A stretch of 64,000 bases of DNA, from NCBI RefSeq assembly GCF_003432075.1, contig NZ_QWBU01000009.1, positions 62,001-126,000 of the forward strand, in the 5' to 3' direction. Below the pieces are notes generated by a model. That model made no database searches and was not told where the DNA came from. It saw only the letters and a list, made by a program, of their open reading frames with translations. The translations under genes were made by a program, and so were the position numbers. Source of the DNA: Shinella sp. WSJ-2 (GTDB lineage: Bacteria > Pseudomonadota > Alphaproteobacteria > Rhizobiales > Rhizobiaceae). Below are positions 63,617-64,000 of this stretch, piece by piece. Position 1 is the first letter of the stretch, and each line of letters begins with the position of its first letter.

Positions 63617-64000
63617 CTATTCGGGAACGACGGCCGTGGCCTGGATTTCGATCTTGGCGCGGTCTTCGACCAGCGCCACCACCTGCATGGCCGCCATGGC
63701 GGGATAGTGCCGGCCGATGGTTTCGCGATAGGCCTGGCCGATGCCGCGCAGGTTGCCGAGATATTCCTGCTTGTCCGTGAAGTACCAGGTCATCGTGGTG
63801 ATGTGGTGTGGCTCCGCACCGCCAGCGGCGAGCACGGCCACGACATTCTTCAACGTCTGGCGCACCTGCTCGACGAAATCGTCGGTCTCGAACTGCGCCC
63901 GCGCATTCCAGCCGATCTGGCCGCCGACGAAGAGCGTGCGGCCCGACGCCGCCACGCCGTTGGCATAGCCGATGGGCTTCGCCCAGCCTTCCGGTTGCAG
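63617..64000 (-). CDS. RidA/YjgF-family protein, 5' end outside the window
   Basis: 128 codons are open to the window edge, and the first ones (LQPEGWAKPIGYANGVAASGR) are clearly family sequence, so the true start lies beyond 64000. The core has LFVGGQIGWNARAQF, QTLKNVVAVLAAGGAEPHHITTMTWYFTD and RHYPAMAAMQVVALVEDRAKIEIQATAV. RidA proteins hydrolyse reactive enamine/imine intermediates made by PLP enzymes, which suits the two PLP genes nearby. It precedes the hydroxyacyl-CoA dehydrogenase gene by a few bases in the same operon. Confidence 0.9.
   Translation of the reverse strand: MQPEGWAKPIGYANGVAASGRTLFVGGQIGWNARAQFETDDFVEQVRQTLKNVVAVLAAGGAEPHHITTMTWYFTDKQEYLGNLRGIGQAYRETIGRHYPAMAAMQVVALVEDRAKIEIQATAVVPE

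Noticed and set aside
63617-63955. RidA gene starting at 63955
   Set aside because: Family sequence continues in frame to the window edge, so GTG 63955 is an internal valine.

Overview
The window reads as a piece of a Rhizobiaceae-type alphaproteobacterial genome (Rhizobium/Agrobacterium/Ensifer/Shinella relatives). The evidence is high GC, gene content (carboxynorspermidine-route polyamine genes, DUF982/DUF2934/DUF3008 stress proteins, many ABC uptake systems), GTTC-N7-GTTC LexA box grammar, GGAAC-N16/17-(C)GTT EcfG-type promoters, and a dispersed rhizobial palindromic repeat. I see no rRNA, tRNA, core housekeeping operon, transposase, phage gene or CRISPR array, so an accessory chromosome or chromid is plausible but unproven. 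Both ends cut genes: an L,D-transpeptidase at the left and a RidA-family gene at the right.

Layout. 0-4.4 kb: a GFA-fold protein, a MerR metal regulator and a convergent Zn/Cd/Pb P-type ATPase-Sco1 pair with a textbook 19-bp-spacer MerR promoter. 4.5-9.1 kb: a small hypothetical, a long leader, carboxynorspermidine decarboxylase and dehydrogenase, and a cytosine-deaminase-like amidohydrolase. 9.1-26.6 kb: a sulfur island with a sulfate ABC transporter, two FAD/NAD(P)-binding proteins around an Rrf2 regulator, an SfnB/acyl-CoA-dehydrogenase-like flavoprotein, a second Rrf2 paralogue, a Tau-type sulfonate transporter, an alpha/beta hydrolase, an LVIVD beta-propeller protein and a MetNIQ transporter. 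Seven copies of a TCTAC-N7-ATAGA dyad sit at the promoters of this island, which makes it look like one Rrf2 regulon. 26.6-30.2 kb: an outer-membrane barrel protein and a DUF4360 protein that share an N-terminal domain, then a LacI regulator. 30.2-31.6 kb: an NsrR-truncated hemoglobin-DUF6522 operon with an NsrR-type operator. 31.7-37.3 kb: an amidohydrolase, a cysteine-synthase-like PLP enzyme, an RpiR regulator and an M81 metallopeptidase.

37.3-54.1 kb looks like a general-stress block: a receiver protein, DUF3008, a large hybrid histidine kinase, an SDR, a five-gene operon (small basic ORF, CBS, DUF982, DUF2934, PfpI), topoisomerase IB with glycogen debranching enzyme, trehalohydrolase with a CBS protein, and a BON protein. 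Several carry EcfG-like promoters, including a divergent pair sharing one GTTCCGGAAC core between glgX and treZ. Embedded here is a LexA-controlled DNA-repair pair: a radical SAM protein translationally coupled to a UdgX-type uracil-DNA glycosylase fusion.

54.1-64 kb: an inositol-phosphatase-like enzyme and a polar amino-acid ABC transporter, then two PLP enzymes, a LuxR-type regulator, a bifunctional enoyl-CoA hydratase/3-hydroxyacyl-CoA dehydrogenase and a RidA protein. This looks like a catabolic module for an unidentified amino compound. All promoter and operator calls are by eye; no database search was possible.
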